This document shows positions 24,088 through 33,113 of a stretch of 64,000 bases of DNA, piece by piece. Position 1 is the first letter of the stretch, and every line of letters starts with the position of its first letter. The notes under the pieces were generated by a model. It saw only the letters and a program-made list of their open reading frames with translations, made no database searches and had not been told where the DNA came from. This DNA is from UBA7359 sp964392105 (lineage in GTDB: Bacteria > Pseudomonadota > Gammaproteobacteria > Eutrophobiales > Eutrophobiaceae): NCBI GenBank assembly GCA_964392105.1, contig CAYMPA010000001.1, positions 10,917-74,916 on the forward strand. Reading direction: 5' to 3'. The position numbers and the translations under genes are program-made.

Positions 24088-25056
24088 TTATTGGTGTTGT
24101 GATGACTGTATGCCCAGACGATCAAACAACAACTGATCTTGCATTAATTGGGGATTATCAGTGGTAAGTAATTTTTCTCCATAAAAAACAGAATTTGCGC
24201 CAGCGAGAAAACATAACGCCTGCATTTCATCAGTCATTTCGTTACGACCAGCTGATAATCGAACAAATGATGCGGGCATCAATATCCTTGCTGCTGCAAT
24301 TATCCTGACGAATTCAATTGGATCAGGTTTATCGATATCATTTAATGGCGTCCCTTCAACATGCACCAACATATTTATAGGAACGCTTTCCGGGTGAACC
24401 GGCATATTGACCAGCGTTAATAGCAAGCCTGCACGATCATTATGATCTTCGCCCATACCAATAATTCCACCACAACATACATTGATACCGGCTTCTCTAA
24501 CACGATCAAGAGTATCTAGTCGTTCTTGATAATCCCGGGTACTAATGATTTTTGAATAGAATTCAGGGGAACAATCCAAATTATGATTGTAATAATCCAA
24601 ACCTGCTGATTTCAGGTCTTTGGCTTGATCCTCTGACAACATACCCAGGGTTACACATGTTTCCATGCCTGTTTTTTTGACCGCTTCGACCATTTCCATC
24701 ACTTTTTCCAGATCGCGTTGATTTGGTTGTCGCCATGCTGCGCCCATACAAAACCGGGTTGCCCCCTTATCTTTTGCCGCCTTTGCCTGAATAAGCACAT
24801 CATCTAACTCAAGTAGTTTTTCAGAGTTCACGCCCGTCTTGTAATGAGCGCTCTGTGGACAATAGGCACAATCTTCCGGACAACCACCGGTTTTAATATT
24901 CATTAATGTGCTTAACTGAACTTGATTTGGATTAAAGTGTTCTCGGTGAGTTTGTTGAGCCTTGAAGATTAAATCATTAAACGGTTGTGTTATTAATGAT
25001 GCGACTTCTTCTTTGGTCCAGTCATTTCTAATCAATGTTTTATTGTTATGTTCCAT
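24088..25056 (-). CDS. bioB: Biotin synthase
   Basis: This 322-aa radical SAM enzyme inserts sulfur into dethiobiotin. The [4Fe-4S] cysteines are in CPEDCAYCPQS, and the second-cluster cysteines and Arg are in VTLGML...CSPEFY, CCGGIIGMGE and RLSAGRNEM. It is the first gene of the biotin operon. A BirA-like operator lies about 85 bases upstream, in the gap shared with divergent comF, so it is probably repressed by biotinyl-AMP-loaded BirA. Confidence 0.96.
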   Translation of the reverse strand: MEHNNKTLIRNDWTKEEVASLITQPFNDLIFKAQQTHREHFNPNQVQLSTLMNIKTGGCPEDCAYCPQSAHYKTGVNSEKLLELDDVLIQAKAAKDKGATRFCMGAAWRQPNQRDLEKVMEMVEAVKKTGMETCVTLGMLSEDQAKDLKSAGLDYYNHNLDCSPEFYSKIISTRDYQERLDTLDRVREAGINVCCGGIIGMGEDHNDRAGLLLTLVNMPVHPESVPINMLVHVEGTPLNDIDKPDPIEFVRIIAAARILMPASFVRLSAGRNEMTDEMQALCFLAGANSVFYGEKLLTTDNPQLMQDQLLFDRLGIQSSQHQ

Positions 25057-25140
25057 ATAAATATATCACTCTTAAAATATGTTTCGCCTCAGCGCTCAAC
25101 AAAAATGCTCAGGCGTGCAACAATGAATATCTGGGATTAA

Positions 25141-25173
25141 TTGTAAACTTTTTATTAACATTTAGGTTAACAG
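25141..25173. promoter_or_regulatory. BirA-like operator
   Basis: TTGTAAACT-N15-GGTTAACAG matches the proteobacterial BirA site TTGTAAACC-N14/16-GGTTTACAA at 8 of 9 and 7 of 9 positions. It lies in the bioB-comF gap, with a minus-strand TACAAT (25140-25145) overlapping its left half as a possible bioB -10. It ends six bases before the comF start codon. Confidence 0.65.
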
Positions 25174-25179
25174 ACAAAC

Positions 25180-25845
25180 ATGGATGTCAAACAGCTATTT
25201 TTACCAGGCGCTTGTTTTTTCTGCCTGACAAAAACCAACGATACCTGGTGTAAAGAATGCGAAACTGATTTTATTTTGAATATCGCTCGGTGTCCTGTAT
25301 GTGCACGAAACACGATTAATAACGAAGTGTGTGGTGCTTGCCTGAAGCGGAAACCTGATTTTACCAGTACCGAAATATTGTTTAATTATCAATACCCAGC
25401 AAACCATTTAATTAAAACTTTAAAATTTAATAACCGTCCTGAGCTTGCAATCAGTATCGCGGACAAAATGGCTAAACAACTAAGCGAAAAACCTTTTCTT
25501 CCAAAACTTCTATTGCCCGTTCCACTTCACAAAAAACGACAACGTGATCGTGGATATAATCAATCTCTTGTAATTGCTAATCAAATCGCAAAACGTCTTG
25601 AGTTAAAGGTTAATCCATCCTTATGTAAGCGCATCAAAAACACCGACCCACAAAGCACATTGCCAATGAATACCAGAATGAAAAACATCAAGGGGGCTTT
25701 TTGCCTAACTGATACCCGCTTACCTGAACACATTGCTATTATTGATGACGTAATAACGACAGGGTCAACAGTAAACGAACTTTCGGCTTTACTAAGCAAA
25801 GCAGGCTGCCAGTGTATTGAAGTTTGGGCTATAGCAAAAACATAA
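25180..25845 (+). CDS. comF: ComF family phosphoribosyltransferase-like protein
   Basis: The 221-aa protein starts with a zinc-finger region of four Cys pairs (CFFC, CxxC-like in WCKECE, CPVCARN and VCGACLKRK). It continues with a phosphoribosyltransferase-like domain containing LLPVPLHKKRQRDRGYNQS and the PRPP loop IIDDVITTGSTVNE. ComF proteins take part in DNA uptake and recombination of transforming DNA, and E. coli GntX is a relative used in carbon scavenging. Its divergent position next to bioB is common in Gammaproteobacteria. The BirA-like site would overlap its promoter, so it may be co-regulated by accident of position. Confidence 0.88.
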   Translation: MDVKQLFLPGACFFCLTKTNDTWCKECETDFILNIARCPVCARNTINNEVCGACLKRKPDFTSTEILFNYQYPANHLIKTLKFNNRPELAISIADKMAKQLSEKPFLPKLLLPVPLHKKRQRDRGYNQSLVIANQIAKRLELKVNPSLCKRIKNTDPQSTLPMNTRMKNIKGAFCLTDTRLPEHIAIIDDVITTGSTVNELSALLSKAGCQCIEVWAIAKT

Positions 25846-26032
25846 GGATTTCTCTAAAAATAGTAATTTTACCGTGGCCAGTTTTTGCTCCTACACCAAA
25901 AGTAGGCGCTTTAGGCGAAACCGGCAAACCGTACATACCTGTACATATGTGCAAGGAGGCGCCGTGCGGAGGACTGCATGGCCTTCGGTATACCTCTTGA
26001 GGGGGTGGAAAGTACCTTTTTAGAATACCCTT
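25846..26032. mobile_element. MITE-like element related to family B (copy 4)
   Basis: The left end TAAGGATTTCTCTAAAAA and the right end TTTTTAGAATACCCTTAA are inverted relatives of the family B end (TTAAGGGCACCTCTAAAAA). The core differs from other copies and holds the hairpins CCTAC-ACCAAAA-GTAGG and GTACA-TACC-TGTAC. It fills the gap between the convergent comF and gyrB genes almost exactly, abutting both stop codons. Confidence 0.65.
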
Positions 26033-26034
26033 AA

Positions 26035-28443
26035 TTATGTATCCAGGTTTTCGACAACCAGCGCATTGCGTTCAATAAATTCTCTTCTTGGCTCTACTTG
26101 ATCGCCCATCAAGGTAGTAAATACTTCATCGGCACCAATGACATCCTCAATTTTAACCTGTAAAAGACTTCTGCTTGATACGTCCATTGTAGTTTCCCAA
26201 AGCTGATCCGGATTCATTTCACCAAGCCCTTTATAGCGCTGAATGGACAGGCCCAGTTCCGCTTCTTTTAACAACCAATCAAAAGCCTGCTTATAAGAAG
26301 TGATCGCTTGCTTTCGCTCATTGCGTTGTATATAGGCGTTTTCATCCGGCTCAAGCGCCTGCTCCAAAGCAGATAGTTTCTTATAGTCCTCTGAAGCGAA
26401 GAACTCCGGCATAAATACGTTGCTCGACTCAATACCATGGATTAGTAATGAAATTTTAGCGCCAGATGTTTCGTCTGTTGCTGAAAATAGCTCAAAATTA
26501 TATTCGTTTATATGGGCGTCATCGCTATTTAACATATTAGTTAATTCACCAAACCAGTTTTTTACCACGGCATAGTCAACACAATCTGATTCAGTAATTA
26601 CAGGCATGTAACGCATCGCATCAATGATGGTCGGATGATAACGTTTACATAATCGATCATAGGCGCGGTTCATTGCTATATAGAGATTAACCAGATCTTT
26701 CAGCGCTTGATTTTCTATTGGCGTTTGTCCATCTCCAGGAAATAGTTGGCTATTTTCCAACGCCAACTCGAGTAAATATGCTTCTCTTTCTGCATCATCT
26801 TTCAGATAGCGGGCCTGTTTACCTTTTTTAACTTTATACAATGGCGGCTGCGCAATATAAATATGGCCGCGCTCGATTAGTTCAAACATCTGACGATAAA
26901 AGAAAGTAAGCAACAGCGTTCGAATATGTGCGCCATCTACATCAGCATCCGTCATGATAATGATGCGATGATATCTTAACTTTTCAGGCTCGAACTCTTC
27001 TTTCCCTATACCACAGCCTAGCGCTGTAATAAGCGTGCCCACTTCTATCGAGGACAACATTTTATCAAATCGGGCCTTTTCCACGTTCAAAATCTTGCCT
27101 TTCAACGGCAAAATAGCCTGATTATGGCGATCACGGCCCTGTTTTGCTGATCCACCTGCAGAATCACCCTCCACCAGAAAGAGTTCTGATAAAGCGGGGT
27201 CTTTTTCCTGGCAATCCGCCAATTTTCCAGGCAACCCAGCGACATCCAGCGCTGATTTTCTTCGGGTTAATTCCCTTGCCTTTCGGGCAGCCTCACGTGC
27301 GCTTGCGGCTTCAACGACCTTATTACAAATTGCCTTCGCTTCTGCAGGCCTTTCTAATAAAAATTCCTGTAATTTTTCGGCGATGCAAGATTCAACCACA
27401 GACCTAACCTCACTTGAAACAAGCTTATCCTTTGTTTGTGAAGAAAACTTCGGGTCAGACAACTTCATTGAAAGAACAGCTGTTAGTCCCTCTCTAACAT
27501 CATCTCCAGTTATATTTACTTTTGACTTTGCTACAATCCCTTGTTTATCCATATATTGATTAAAGCTTCTGGTCAGGGCGGCTCTAAACCCTGAAAGGTG
27601 CGTGCCACCATCCTTTTGAGGAATATTATTTGTAAAACAGAATATATTTTCCTGATATGAATCATTCCATTGCATGGCTAATTGCACACCAACACCGTCT
27701 TTATCAACATCAATATTGATCACAGTCTCATGAAGTGGCGTTTTGTTGCGATTTAAATGCTTAACAAAAGCGCTTATCCCTCCTTTATATTCAAATAAAT
27801 CCGTTTTTCCACTACGTTCGTCAATCAATTCAATGCGCACACCAGAGTTCAGAAAGGACAGCTCGCGTAACCGTTTTGCGAGGATATCGTAATGAAATTC
27901 AACGTACTTAAAAGTTGAGATGCCAGGCAAAAATGTTACTTCAGTTCCGGTTTTGTCTGAGGCTTCGCATTTTTCCAGTGGAGAAACAGGGTCACCGTTT
28001 TCATACATTTGGCGATGAACAAACCCTTCTCTATAAATCGTTAACTTGAGCTTGTCAGAAAGCGCATTTACAACTGAAACACCTACACCGTGTAAGCCAC
28101 CTGATACCTTATAAGAATTATCATCAAATTTACCACCAGCATGTAACGTGGTCATGATTACTTCTGTTGCTGAACGACCTTCGTCTTCATGAATGCCAAC
28201 AGGGATGCCTCTTCCATTGTCTGAGACAGAGACAGACTCATCAGAGTGAATGGTAATTTTTATATGATCACAATAACCGGCCAAGGCCTCATCAATACTA
28301 TTGTCGACCACCTCAAATACCATATGGTGCAGACCGGTCCCATCTTCCGTGTCTCCTATATACATTCCCGGCCGCTTTCTTACCGCCTCTAATCCCTTTA
28401 AAACCTTAATTTTCGATGAATCGTACGTGTTTTCCTCTGACAT
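26035..28443 (-). CDS. gyrB: DNA gyrase subunit B
   Basis: The 802-aa protein is full length for gammaproteobacterial GyrB. The GHKL ATPase site is shown by EVVDNSIDEALAG, DNGRGIPVG and GGLHGVGVSVVNAL. The TOPRIM domain has the LFLVEGDSAGGSAKQGRDR and TDADVDGAHIRTLLL motifs, and the C-terminus ends with QRYKGLGEMNPDQLWETTMD and the GDQVEPRREFIERNA tail. It includes the extra insertion typical of Gram-negative GyrB. It lies 25 bases downstream of recF in the dnaA-dnaN-recF-gyrB order. Confidence 0.98.
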   Translation of the reverse strand: MSEENTYDSSKIKVLKGLEAVRKRPGMYIGDTEDGTGLHHMVFEVVDNSIDEALAGYCDHIKITIHSDESVSVSDNGRGIPVGIHEDEGRSATEVIMTTLHAGGKFDDNSYKVSGGLHGVGVSVVNALSDKLKLTIYREGFVHRQMYENGDPVSPLEKCEASDKTGTEVTFLPGISTFKYVEFHYDILAKRLRELSFLNSGVRIELIDERSGKTDLFEYKGGISAFVKHLNRNKTPLHETVINIDVDKDGVGVQLAMQWNDSYQENIFCFTNNIPQKDGGTHLSGFRAALTRSFNQYMDKQGIVAKSKVNITGDDVREGLTAVLSMKLSDPKFSSQTKDKLVSSEVRSVVESCIAEKLQEFLLERPAEAKAICNKVVEAASAREAARKARELTRRKSALDVAGLPGKLADCQEKDPALSELFLVEGDSAGGSAKQGRDRHNQAILPLKGKILNVEKARFDKMLSSIEVGTLITALGCGIGKEEFEPEKLRYHRIIIMTDADVDGAHIRTLLLTFFYRQMFELIERGHIYIAQPPLYKVKKGKQARYLKDDAEREAYLLELALENSQLFPGDGQTPIENQALKDLVNLYIAMNRAYDRLCKRYHPTIIDAMRYMPVITESDCVDYAVVKNWFGELTNMLNSDDAHINEYNFELFSATDETSGAKISLLIHGIESSNVFMPEFFASEDYKKLSALEQALEPDENAYIQRNERKQAITSYKQAFDWLLKEAELGLSIQRYKGLGEMNPDQLWETTMDVSSRSLLQVKIEDVIGADEVFTTLMGDQVEPRREFIERNALVVENLDT

Positions 28444-28468
28444 AATTCTCTCTCAATAACAAACCGGC

Positions 28469-29554
28469 CTATTCTAACATTTTCTGAATTTTTCCGTGTT
28501 TCACGTGAAACACGCTGTGATTACTCTGTTCTTGTTTGATCCACTCTGGCCTCGTTAATGATGAAACGAAGGTTTGAATGTTGTTGGCTAACAATAAGTC
28601 CAACATGTTTTTAGATGACTCTTCATCAAGCTCGGCATCTAAATCATCAATGAGTACCATTGCGTTTTTCCCGATGTTTTTTAGCTTTTCTACTTGTGAT
28701 GAAATCAGAGCGGCCCCAAAGAGCTTGGTTTGGCCCCGTGATAAATGTTTGGCGACATTGAAATCTTCATAACTAAAAACAATATCCGAACGGTGGGGCC
28801 CCAAATTTGTATACCCTCTTTTTACATCTTCTTTTCTGTTTTCAGCTAACAATCTATCCAGCCCTTGTTCTGTATAAGCTTCATTTAAATAATCAATCTT
28901 CGCTGTACTGGCTAACACTACTGGCGCATGTTTTTCACTTAGTAGTCTGTTAATATCTGAAATATAGTTCCCCCTCATCGAATCTATTTTTATTGCCTCT
29001 TCGCACATTAGTTTTTCCCAACCAGTCATTTCAGACGAATTAATAGCACGTTCTGTTTTTAGTAGTGCGTTACGATGACGAAGTGCTCGATGGTAGCTTT
29101 TCCAGATTAACAAATAGTCCTGTTCCACGTGAAACAACGACCAATCTAACCAATGTCTTCGTTCTTTTGGTGTGCCTGTGAATAATAAATGGTGATCTGG
29201 CGTCAAAACATAGACCGGAAGGCGTTTCGCCTGTTCTGAAGCGGTTTGTACTATTTCACCATCAAACTTTATGCGTGTAATACCGCGGCCCTTTTCCACG
29301 CCCACAGAAAAAGTATTACCCTGGTTTAATCCCTTTGCAAATACTTGTAGCCTCTCTTCACCGCGACTTATGACATCGTTTATTCTTTTACTCCTAAACG
29401 ATTTTATCCGCGATAATAAATACACACTTTCAAGAATAGATGTTTTTCCGCTCGCATTTGGGCCGTAAAAGAAATTAAGCCCTGGGCCTGGCTCAATAGT
29501 AAATTCACCCAGATTACGTATTGAGCAGGCCTTAAGCTGTTCAATATATAGCAT
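28469..29554 (-). CDS. recF: DNA replication/repair protein RecF
   Basis: This 361-aa SMC-like ATPase has Walker A FYGPNASGKTSILE at about residues 29-42, the signature region HLSRGQTKLF and Walker B MVLIDDLDAELDE. It loads RecA at single-stranded gaps together with RecO and RecR. It starts three bases after the dnaN stop, indicating translational coupling, and is followed by gyrB. Length and motifs are as in other Gammaproteobacteria. Confidence 0.96.
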   Translation of the reverse strand: MLYIEQLKACSIRNLGEFTIEPGPGLNFFYGPNASGKTSILESVYLLSRIKSFRSKRINDVISRGEERLQVFAKGLNQGNTFSVGVEKGRGITRIKFDGEIVQTASEQAKRLPVYVLTPDHHLLFTGTPKERRHWLDWSLFHVEQDYLLIWKSYHRALRHRNALLKTERAINSSEMTGWEKLMCEEAIKIDSMRGNYISDINRLLSEKHAPVVLASTAKIDYLNEAYTEQGLDRLLAENRKEDVKRGYTNLGPHRSDIVFSYEDFNVAKHLSRGQTKLFGAALISSQVEKLKNIGKNAMVLIDDLDAELDEESSKNMLDLLLANNIQTFVSSLTRPEWIKQEQSNHSVFHVKHGKIQKMLE

Positions 29555-29557
29555 TAC

Positions 29558-30655
29558 CTAAAGTCGCATAGGCATTACTACATACTGACACTGTGATTCG
29601 TCCTCAGGCAAAATTAAACAACTACTGTTTGGATCCAGGACGCTTAATTTCACCTTCTCACTTTTAATAATTGATAAAGTATCTAACAGGTAAGAAACAT
29701 TAAAGCCTATCTCTATTTCATCTCCCTTATATTCTACTTCCAACTCCTCTTCTGCTTCCTCCTGTTCAGGATTATGCGCTAATGCGCGAAGACTATCAGA
29801 ATTAAAAATTATTCTTACGCCTCTATATTTTTCATTTGAAAGGATTGAAGCACGGGTTAGGCTGTTTTTTAACTCCTCTCTATCAGCAAATACAGGGGTT
29901 TCACTTAATTCCGGGATAACACGCTGATAATCTGGAAAACGTCCATCAATTAACTTGCTGGTAAAACACGAGTTGGTATTTTTAACTCGTATATGATTAG
30001 TGCTTATCTGTATCTCTATCTCGCTATCATCATGAAGAAGGCGTGTTAATTCTGTAATCCCTTTTCTTGGCACAATTATCTGTATTGGACTATCTATAGA
30101 TGCTTGTATATCAATTTCATCTAAAGCTAAACGATGACCATCTGTTGCAACTGCCTTGAGTTTGTTATTTGATATTTCTAACAAGAGACCATTTAAATAA
30201 TACCGTACATCTTGTTGTGCCATTGCAAACTGGGTGTTTTCGAGTAGTTTCTCAAGTGTTTTTTGTTTTATGTTAAAAGTTACAATATTGTCGGTTATAT
30301 CAATAACCGGAAATTCTTGTGCGGGCAACGTGGCCAAAGTAAAACGACTTTTCCCAGATATGATCAATACACGATCATTTTTAACCTCAAACAGGAGTTT
30401 TGCATTCTGGGGAAGAGCGCGACAGATATCTAACAGTTTTCTTGCAGGTAAAGTTAATTCTCCAGCTTGTTCGAACTTCAAATCCATTGTGACAATAAAC
30501 TCTACTTCCATGTCTGTTGCTGTTACAGATAAAGAACCTGTTCCCAGGTTGAATAATAGATTAGAAAGTATAGGTAAGGTTTGTCGCCGATCAACAACAC
30601 CACTTACAGTTTGTAATACTGGCAATAGTACATCTCTATCTATATTAAATTTCAT
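29558..30655 (-). CDS. dnaN: DNA polymerase III sliding clamp (beta subunit)
   Basis: The 365-aa protein has the length and three-fold domain repetition of beta clamps. It opens with MKFNIDRDVLLPVLQTVSGVV-like sequence, carries RFTLATLPAQEFPVID and ATDGHRLA in the first two domains, and ends with the hallmark C-terminal YVVMPMRL. It encircles DNA and tethers polymerases. It is separated from dnaA by 189 AT-rich bases that contain a DnaA box. Confidence 0.97.
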   Translation of the reverse strand: MKFNIDRDVLLPVLQTVSGVVDRRQTLPILSNLLFNLGTGSLSVTATDMEVEFIVTMDLKFEQAGELTLPARKLLDICRALPQNAKLLFEVKNDRVLIISGKSRFTLATLPAQEFPVIDITDNIVTFNIKQKTLEKLLENTQFAMAQQDVRYYLNGLLLEISNNKLKAVATDGHRLALDEIDIQASIDSPIQIIVPRKGITELTRLLHDDSEIEIQISTNHIRVKNTNSCFTSKLIDGRFPDYQRVIPELSETPVFADREELKNSLTRASILSNEKYRGVRIIFNSDSLRALAHNPEQEEAEEELEVEYKGDEIEIGFNVSYLLDTLSIIKSEKVKLSVLDPNSSCLILPEDESQCQYVVMPMRL

Positions 30656-30844
30656 ATATATACCTATTATTATTACTATTAATAATTAGAAAATATGTTA
30701 ATAACATTATTTCTCTTTATAAATCATATATTTAAGCTATGTTGATAACTACTGGTTTTTTGTGGATAAATTTATATAATTTGTTGATGATTTGTTAATA
30801 AATATAAACATAAAATTATATTTTATTTCCTTCACAGGTCTTTA
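30656..30844. other. Candidate origin segment between dnaA and dnaN
   Basis: This 189-base stretch is extremely AT-rich (runs such as TTAATAAATATAAACATAAAATTATATTTTATTT). It contains one consensus DnaA box, TGTGGATAA at 30761-30769, and TTGATGATTTGTTAATAA-like unwinding sequence. It could be part of oriC or only the dnaN regulatory region. With a single strong box it is not a typical stand-alone origin. Confidence 0.4.
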
Positions 30845-32206
30845 TCAGCTTGTTAATGTATTTGTAAGGTTTACATAATCTTCTTCAATTCGATGTTCTG
30901 TTTTTCTTAATTCTTGTATTTTTCTGCATGCATGTAAAACAGTTGTATGATCTCGACCACCAAAGGCATCCCCTATTTCAGGCAAGCTATGATTAGTTAG
31001 TTCTTTAGAAATAGCCATAGCTACTTGTCTTGGCCTTGCAACAGAGCGGTTACGTCGTTTAGAAAGCAAATCAGCTACTCTGATTTTGTAATATTCAGCG
31101 GTTGTTTTTTGAATATTTTCTATGGTGACTTGTTTGTCCTGAATGATAAGCAAATCACGTAAAGAATTTTGTGTAAATTCTAGTGTAATTGGCTTACCAG
31201 TTAAATTCGCATTTGCTATTACTCTGTTTAGCGCTCCCTCTAACTCTCGAACATTTGATCGAAATCGTTTTGCTATAAAAAAAGATACTTCGTCAGGAAG
31301 CTGTTTTTCTGCTTGTAAGGATTTTTTTCGGATTATTGCAACACGTGTTTCGAGTTCAGGAGGATCAATAGAAACAGTGAGCCCCCAACCAAACCGGGAT
31401 TTTAGTCTTTCCTCAAGACCGTTGACTTCTTTTGGATATCTATCACAAGTTAATATAATTTGATGTTGTCCCTCAAGTAGTGCATTAAAGGTATGAAAAA
31501 ATTCTTCCTGTGATCGTTCTTTTTTTGCAAAGAACTGAATATCGTCAATTAACAAGGCATCTAGAGAACGATAATGTCTTTTAAATTCATTGATAACATT
31601 ATGTTGTAATGCCCTGACCATATCAGCAACGAATCGTTCAGAATGGAGGTAGGCAATGTTAGCAGTAGGTTTTTGTTCAAGAATAGCTGCACCAATTGCG
31701 TGCATTAAATGTGTCTTACCTAAACCAACACCACCATAAATAAATAAAGGGTTGTATGCACCACCTGGGTTTTCTGCAACCTGCATGGAGGCAGCCCTTG
31801 CTAGCTGATTGGATTTGCCTTCAACAAAAGAATTAAAAGTAAAAGATGTATTTAAATTACTGGAATGTTTGATGGGTTTTATCGTGTCTTTTTCTGTAAA
31901 AGAATTAACAGAACGGGTTTGTGACGACTTAATTTGTTTTGTTTCTGTCTTATTACTGTTCCGACTACCAATTTCAAGTTTTAGAGAGAATTTCTCACTA
32001 TTTTTTTGTCCACCACACAATAATTCTTCCATTCTTGACAGGTAGCGTTCGCTTATCCAGTCAAGCACAAAACGATTAGGTGCTAGCAGGCGTATGGCAT
32101 TATCGCTTTCAATAGCGTGTAATGGGCGTATCCATGTATTGAACTGCTGAGGTGATAGCTCACCCTCAAGCCGTTCCAGGCAACGTTTCCATGGGGATGT
32201 TCCCAC
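30845..32206 (-). CDS. dnaA: Chromosomal replication initiator DnaA
   Basis: The 453-aa protein has the four DnaA domains: an N-terminal WKRCLERLEGELSPQQFNTWI, a variable linker (about 85-125), the AAA+ domain with Walker A GGVGLGKTHLMHAIG and Walker B ALLIDDIQFF, and the C-terminal DNA-binding helix-turn-helix with the signature FGGRDHTTVLHACRKI. The start codon is GTG at 32206 with GAGGG upstream. It heads the dnaA-dnaN-recF-gyrB run and diverges from rpmH. Confidence 0.98.
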   Translation of the reverse strand: MGTSPWKRCLERLEGELSPQQFNTWIRPLHAIESDNAIRLLAPNRFVLDWISERYLSRMEELLCGGQKNSEKFSLKLEIGSRNSNKTETKQIKSSQTRSVNSFTEKDTIKPIKHSSNLNTSFTFNSFVEGKSNQLARAASMQVAENPGGAYNPLFIYGGVGLGKTHLMHAIGAAILEQKPTANIAYLHSERFVADMVRALQHNVINEFKRHYRSLDALLIDDIQFFAKKERSQEEFFHTFNALLEGQHQIILTCDRYPKEVNGLEERLKSRFGWGLTVSIDPPELETRVAIIRKKSLQAEKQLPDEVSFFIAKRFRSNVRELEGALNRVIANANLTGKPITLEFTQNSLRDLLIIQDKQVTIENIQKTTAEYYKIRVADLLSKRRNRSVARPRQVAMAISKELTNHSLPEIGDAFGGRDHTTVLHACRKIQELRKTEHRIEEDYVNLTNTLTS

Positions 32207-32272
32207 TAAATAAACCCTCGTTGAAAATCAAAAAATGAAGTGAAAGAAGAAGTTTATACCTGATTAAAATAG

Positions 32273-32281
32273 TTATCCACA
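32273..32281. promoter_or_regulatory. DnaA box upstream of dnaA and rpmH
   Basis: TTATCCACA is a perfect consensus DnaA box in the 185-base dnaA-rpmH gap. It lies 34 bases upstream of the rpmH -35 element and 67 bases from the dnaA start. It may serve autoregulation of dnaA or contribute to oriC. Confidence 0.7.
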
Positions 32282-32314
32282 ACAACAAAAATCTCTATAT
32301 TTTACAGGATATAA

Positions 32315-32344
32315 TTGACATGTTTGTTGCTGCAACAGTAACAT
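32315..32344 (+). promoter_or_regulatory. rpmH promoter
   Basis: TTGACA (32315-32320) is followed after 18 bases by TAACAT (32339-32344), a sigma-70 type promoter about 48 bases ahead of the rpmH start. It probably drives rpmH-rnpA-yidD-yidC and perhaps mnmE. Confidence 0.65.
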
Positions 32345-32391
32345 ATGCGCCCTTTTAAATAGCGCCGCAAAGAAAATAAAGGCATTTGCAT

Positions 32392-32526
32392 ATGAAACAG
32401 ACTTATCAACCAAGTAAACTAAAGCGTAAAAGAAACCATGGCTTTCGAGCACGTATGCAAAGTCGTTCTGGAAAATTAATAATAAAAGCCCGACGGAACA
32501 AAGGAAGAAAAAGGCTTTCAGCATAG
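32392..32526 (+). CDS. rpmH: Ribosomal protein bL34
   Basis: A 44-codon frame from ATG 32392 encodes the very basic protein beginning MKQTYQPSKLKRKRNHGF and ending RRNKGRKRLSA, a full-length bL34. The motif TYQPS-KRKRxHGFRARM is diagnostic. It is the first gene of the rightward operon, with a good promoter 48 bases upstream and rnpA six bases downstream. Confidence 0.97.
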   Translation: MKQTYQPSKLKRKRNHGFRARMQSRSGKLIIKARRNKGRKRLSA

Positions 32527-32532
32527 ATGTAA

Positions 32533-32886
32533 TTGACAGTGTCTTCGTTCGGAGGCCGTTTTCGGGCTTATAACAGGCTAAAACGACCAGAAGAATTCAG
32601 GCGAGTGTTTTCTTCCAGGCATCGCTCCAGCGATAAACCACTCTTGTTTCTGGTCAGAAACAACGAAACTACCCTAGCGCGTTTAGGAATGACAGTCCCA
32701 AAGAAACACATTCACAAATCTGTTGATCGTAATCGACTAAAGCGCATTATCAGGGAAAGCTTTCGGTTGAGACAAAAGCAACTGGCAGGAAGGGATGTAG
32801 TAGTGGTTGTTAAAAGCCGACTGGATGTTAAACGGGAGAATGTTGAATCTATACTCATTAAATACTGGGAAAAAGTTATTAAATGA
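32533..32886 (+). CDS. rnpA: Ribonuclease P protein component
   Basis: The 117-aa basic protein has the RNase P signature RNRLKRIIRESFRL and the substrate-binding LKRPEEFRRVFSS near the start. It binds M1 RNA to mature tRNA 5' ends. The start is TTG at 32533 or GTG at 32539; neither has a strong ribosome-binding site, so coupling to rpmH is likely. Its end overlaps yidD by four bases (ATGA). The order rpmH-rnpA-yidD-yidC-mnmE is the classic bacterial one. Confidence 0.95.
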   Translation: MTVSSFGGRFRAYNRLKRPEEFRRVFSSRHRSSDKPLLFLVRNNETTLARLGMTVPKKHIHKSVDRNRLKRIIRESFRLRQKQLAGRDVVVVVKSRLDVKRENVESILIKYWEKVIK

Positions 32887-33113
32887 AAACAGCTTTATTA
32901 AAGTTTATTATTATTTATCAACGATATATTAGCCCGTGTTTTCCTCCGTGCTGTAGATTCCATCCAACGTGCTCAGAATACACCGCTGTAGCAGTCTCTA
33001 AGCATGGTGTTTTAAAAGGCTTGCTATTAAGTGTACAACGCGTTTGTCGTTGTCATCCGTTTCATGAGGGCGGCTTTGATCCTGTGCCGTCAGATGCGTC
33101 GAAGAATAATTAA
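32883..33113 (+). CDS. yidD: Membrane protein insertion efficiency factor YidD
   Basis: This 76-aa protein shows all YidD hallmarks: YQRYISPCFPPCCRFHPTCS with its cysteines, then SKHGVLKGLLLS and CRCHPFHEGGFDPVP. It assists YidC-dependent insertion of membrane proteins. It overlaps rnpA by four bases and yidC by one (TAATG). Confidence 0.95.
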   Translation: MKTALLKFIIIYQRYISPCFPPCCRFHPTCSEYTAVAVSKHGVLKGLLLSVQRVCRCHPFHEGGFDPVPSDASKNN

